Shown: positions 14,204 through 15,159 of the stretch, piece by piece
Numbering within the stretch: position 1 is the first letter of the stretch
Layout of the letters: each line of letters begins with the position of its first letter
From: an uncultured archaeon
GTDB lineage: Archaea > Thermoproteota > Nitrososphaeria > Nitrososphaerales > CALBXV01
Length of the DNA: 15,159 nt
Assembly (NCBI GenBank): GCA_937890045.1
Contig: CALBXV010000638.1
Coordinates: 1-15,159, forward strand
Direction of reading: 5' to 3'
Notes under the pieces: generated by a model
The model's database searches: none
What the model was told of the DNA's origin: nothing
Seen by the model: the letters and a program-made list of their open reading frames with translations, nothing else
Translations under genes and position numbers: made by a program

Positions 14204-14413
14204 TTAATACCATTTAGTAAACATTCTTCTGATAGTAATACCTACTGTAAGGGATAACATAACAAAGATCAGTGTCATGTAGAAACTTTCCATGAATGTA
14301 GGTTCTCTAAATCCAAAGAAAGGTAACACTATAAAGTTAAGACCTACGGCACCAAAGAATGTTATTACCCTCTTTAATAACTCTTCTATGATTGATGTAC
14401 TTAGTTTTTGCAT
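14204..14413 (-). CDS. Two-helix membrane protein (DUF7220-like)
   Basis: This 69-residue protein has two hydrophobic segments, about residues 16-34 and 42-60, joined by a loop GFREPTFMES, and it ends with basic RRMFTKWY. Such short proteins with a 'FPxFG' turn and terminal 'RR-x-F' are common in phage early regions and are grouped as DUF7220; that match is from memory of the pattern. Function unknown. The orientation should be N-terminus in and C-terminus in, given the basic C-terminal end. It could alter the host membrane early in infection. AAAGGAAAG lies about 14 bases before the ATG, farther than usual. Confidence 0.7.
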   Translation of the reverse strand: MQKLSTSIIEELLKRVITFFGAVGLNFIVLPFFGFREPTFMESFYMTLIFVMLSLTVGITIRRMFTKWY

Positions 14414-14439
14414 ACCAGAAATACCACTTTCCTTTGTAT

Positions 14440-14784
14440 TTATACATCGGTTGGACGATAATATTCTCGTATTCCTGTTTTTGGATTTACTCTGGTAGGA
14501 AGAGGTGTGTTCATAGACTTAATATATTTTTCACATTCAGCCTTAGCCTCTTCTTCTGTATCGTATGGTCCATATCTATCTACTATATATTCACTTCCAC
14601 CCATCTCAGTCCATTGGGATGGATCAAAGTAATCATTAGCACTATCCCCCGGATAATGCATCACTTGGATCAGATTCATGGTTACGAAAAAAAACCATGT
14701 ACCTTCTTCATTCCATAACCAAGACCATGAAGATTGATTAGTTTGTTCATCTTCTTTAAAATCATCTTTAGATGTATCTTCCAT
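14440..14784 (-). CDS. Hypothetical protein, first gene of the leftward operon
   Basis: This 114-residue protein is not recognised. The first 20 residues are acidic and polar (KDDFKEDEQTNQ), followed by a Trp-rich stretch with W20, W22, W24 and W30, a hydrophobic FFFVT segment at 31-35 and NLIQVMHYPG. The segment IVDRYGPYDTEEEAKAECEK at 67-86 is a surface-helix arrangement often seen in small phage proteins. As the first gene after the control region, it is likely expressed early. AAAGG lies about 9 bases upstream of the ATG. The strand and frame are supported by the promoter and the compact run of genes that follows; a protein product is likely but not certain. Confidence 0.65.
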   Translation of the reverse strand: MEDTSKDDFKEDEQTNQSSWSWLWNEEGTWFFFVTMNLIQVMHYPGDSANDYFDPSQWTEMGGSEYIVDRYGPYDTEEEAKAECEKYIKSMNTPLPTRVNPKTGIREYYRPTDV

Positions 14785-14830
14785 TATTCAATACCTTTAA
14801 TTAAAAAAATATATTATTGATAAGAAATAT

Positions 14831-14859
14831 ATTATAAACACTAACACTACTAATCTGAG
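14831..14859 (-). promoter_or_regulatory. Candidate leftward promoter of the replication operon
   Basis: On the minus strand TATAAT (14836-14831) is a perfect -10 box, 47 bases before the first gene of the operon. The -35 position, 17 bases away, reads CTCAGA (14859-14854), 3 of 6 matches. TG stands two bases ahead of the -10 box, close to but not exactly the extended -10 form. It is supported by position, but in AT-rich DNA a perfect -10 box alone is weak proof. Confidence 0.4.
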
Positions 14860-14998
14860 GCGGATCTTTTCATCAGGGTTTAATAAGGGCCATCCATAAT
14901 TGTATTTCACATTTCAACGCCTTCCCGGTGGGCACACCTTCCAACACGCAGCGGTGACGCTACACGAAACGGCAACGTCGGTCAAGAAAAAAATTCTC

Positions 14999-15027
14999 TT
15001 GCATCACCTGTCGGGGTGTGCTAGGAT
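14999..15027 (+). promoter_or_regulatory. Weak candidate rightward promoter with a hairpin in its spacer
   Basis: TTGCAT at 14999-15004, 17 bases, then TAGGAT at 15022-15027 (4 of 6 in the -10, 3 of 6 in the -35). The spacer and the end of the -35 hold an imperfect inverted repeat, GCATCACC at 15001-15008 against GGTGTGC at 15015-15021, which could be a protein-binding site. It would drive genes beyond the right edge. Confidence 0.3.
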
Positions 15028-15051
15028 GGAGCGGAAGGAAAGGGGGGGAGT

Positions 15052-15159
15052 TATTATAGATATATCTATAGATAGTATCTATAGATCTTGTCTTTAGAAG
15101 TATCTATAGATCCTATCTTTAGATAATATTTATAATAATAATCTTTAAAAACTAATCTA
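15052..15159. repeat. Array of palindromic ATCTATAGAT-like units at about 13-bp spacing
   Basis: Perfect copies of the self-complementary 10-mer ATCTATAGAT start at 15064, 15077 and 15102. Variant copies start at 15090 (GTCTTTAGAA) and 15115 (ATCTTTAGAT), so the five units are 13, 13, 12 and 13 bases apart. Fainter units fit the same register at 15052 (TATTATAGAT), 15128 (ATTTATAATA), 15141 (ATCTTTAAAA) and 15155 (ATCTA, cut by the edge). A spacing slightly over one helical turn and palindromic half-sites suggest a cooperative protein-binding array, iteron-like origin or terminal repeat. It may continue beyond the window. Confidence 0.75.

Larger units (their letters stand above)
14785..15159. 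other. Noncoding control region at the right end
   Basis: No believable gene lies in these 375 bases. An AT-rich part (about 14785-14860) carries the leftward -10 box. A GC-richer part (about 14909-15048) has several short hairpins, for example GGTG/CACC around 14928-14939, and a run of seven G at 15042-15048. The rest is the 13-bp repeat array to the window edge. Promoter candidates facing away from each other suggest a divergent early control region. An origin of replication or proximity to a genome end is equally possible. Confidence 0.6.

Noticed and set aside
14900..15097. 65-codon open frame on the plus strand in the right-end region
   Set aside because: It lacks a good start and ribosome site, runs through hairpins and the palindromic repeats, and resembles no known protein.
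15052..15159. CRISPR array
   Set aside because: The units are 10-bp palindromes with 2-3 base gaps, not 25-40-bp repeats with unique spacers, and no cas genes are present.

Overview
This window looks like part of a lytic tailed phage genome, most likely a marine podovirus with a T7-like replication core. The case rests on a gp4-type primase-helicase, a compact family A DNA polymerase, a gp2.5-like ssDNA-binding protein, an endonuclease I resolvase, a DUF3310 protein and a small class II (adenosylcobalamin-dependent) ribonucleotide reductase, all tightly packed with 4-base overlaps. No integrase, repressor, tRNA, IS element or CRISPR array was seen. T7-like replication genes plus a B12-dependent RNR recall the cobavirus/Zobellviridae group of marine phages; that placement is inference from gene content. 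The host cannot be named. The DNA is AT-rich, apart from two GC-richer noncoding patches (about 6420-6563 and 14910-15048).

Layout. The left arm (1-4711) is transcribed rightward. It holds a 5'-truncated glycosyltransferase, a 758-residue protein that appears to fuse glycosyltransferase, methyltransferase and DUF115/MptE-like domains, a compact lysis cassette (holin-like protein, small inner-membrane spanin candidate, embedded lipoprotein spanin), a second glycosyltransferase paralogous to the first, and a small lipoprotein made of repeats. A TTGACA promoter candidate lies just before the lysis cassette. The right arm (4708-14784) is transcribed leftward as one apparent operon: hypothetical protein, two-helix membrane protein, phage Dam-type methyltransferase, degenerate 2OG-oxygenase-like protein, primase-helicase, DNA polymerase, SSB, Cas4-like nuclease, a second PD-(D/E)XK-like protein, endonuclease I with an extra C-terminal domain, a small helical protein, DUF3310, then nrdJ behind a GC-rich, probably structured leader. 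The arms meet tail to tail at 4708-4711 with overlapping stop codons and no intergenic terminator.

The right end (14785-15159) is noncoding. It carries a consensus -10 box facing left into the replication operon, a weak rightward promoter candidate, and at the edge an array of palindromic ATCTATAGAT-like units about every 13 bp that runs off the window. This looks like a divergent control region, replication origin or genome-terminal region.

Working together: the right arm makes dNTPs (NrdJ, perhaps DUF3310), primes, unwinds and copies DNA, coats single strands, resolves branched DNA, processes ends and methylates adenines. The left arm makes glycan-modifying enzymes and the lysis proteins. 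The most unusual points are the three-domain fusion, the endonuclease I/integrase-arm-like fusion, the nrdJ leader, the 13-bp palindrome array, the repeat lipoprotein and the oxygenase-like protein that lacks its expected metal ligands.
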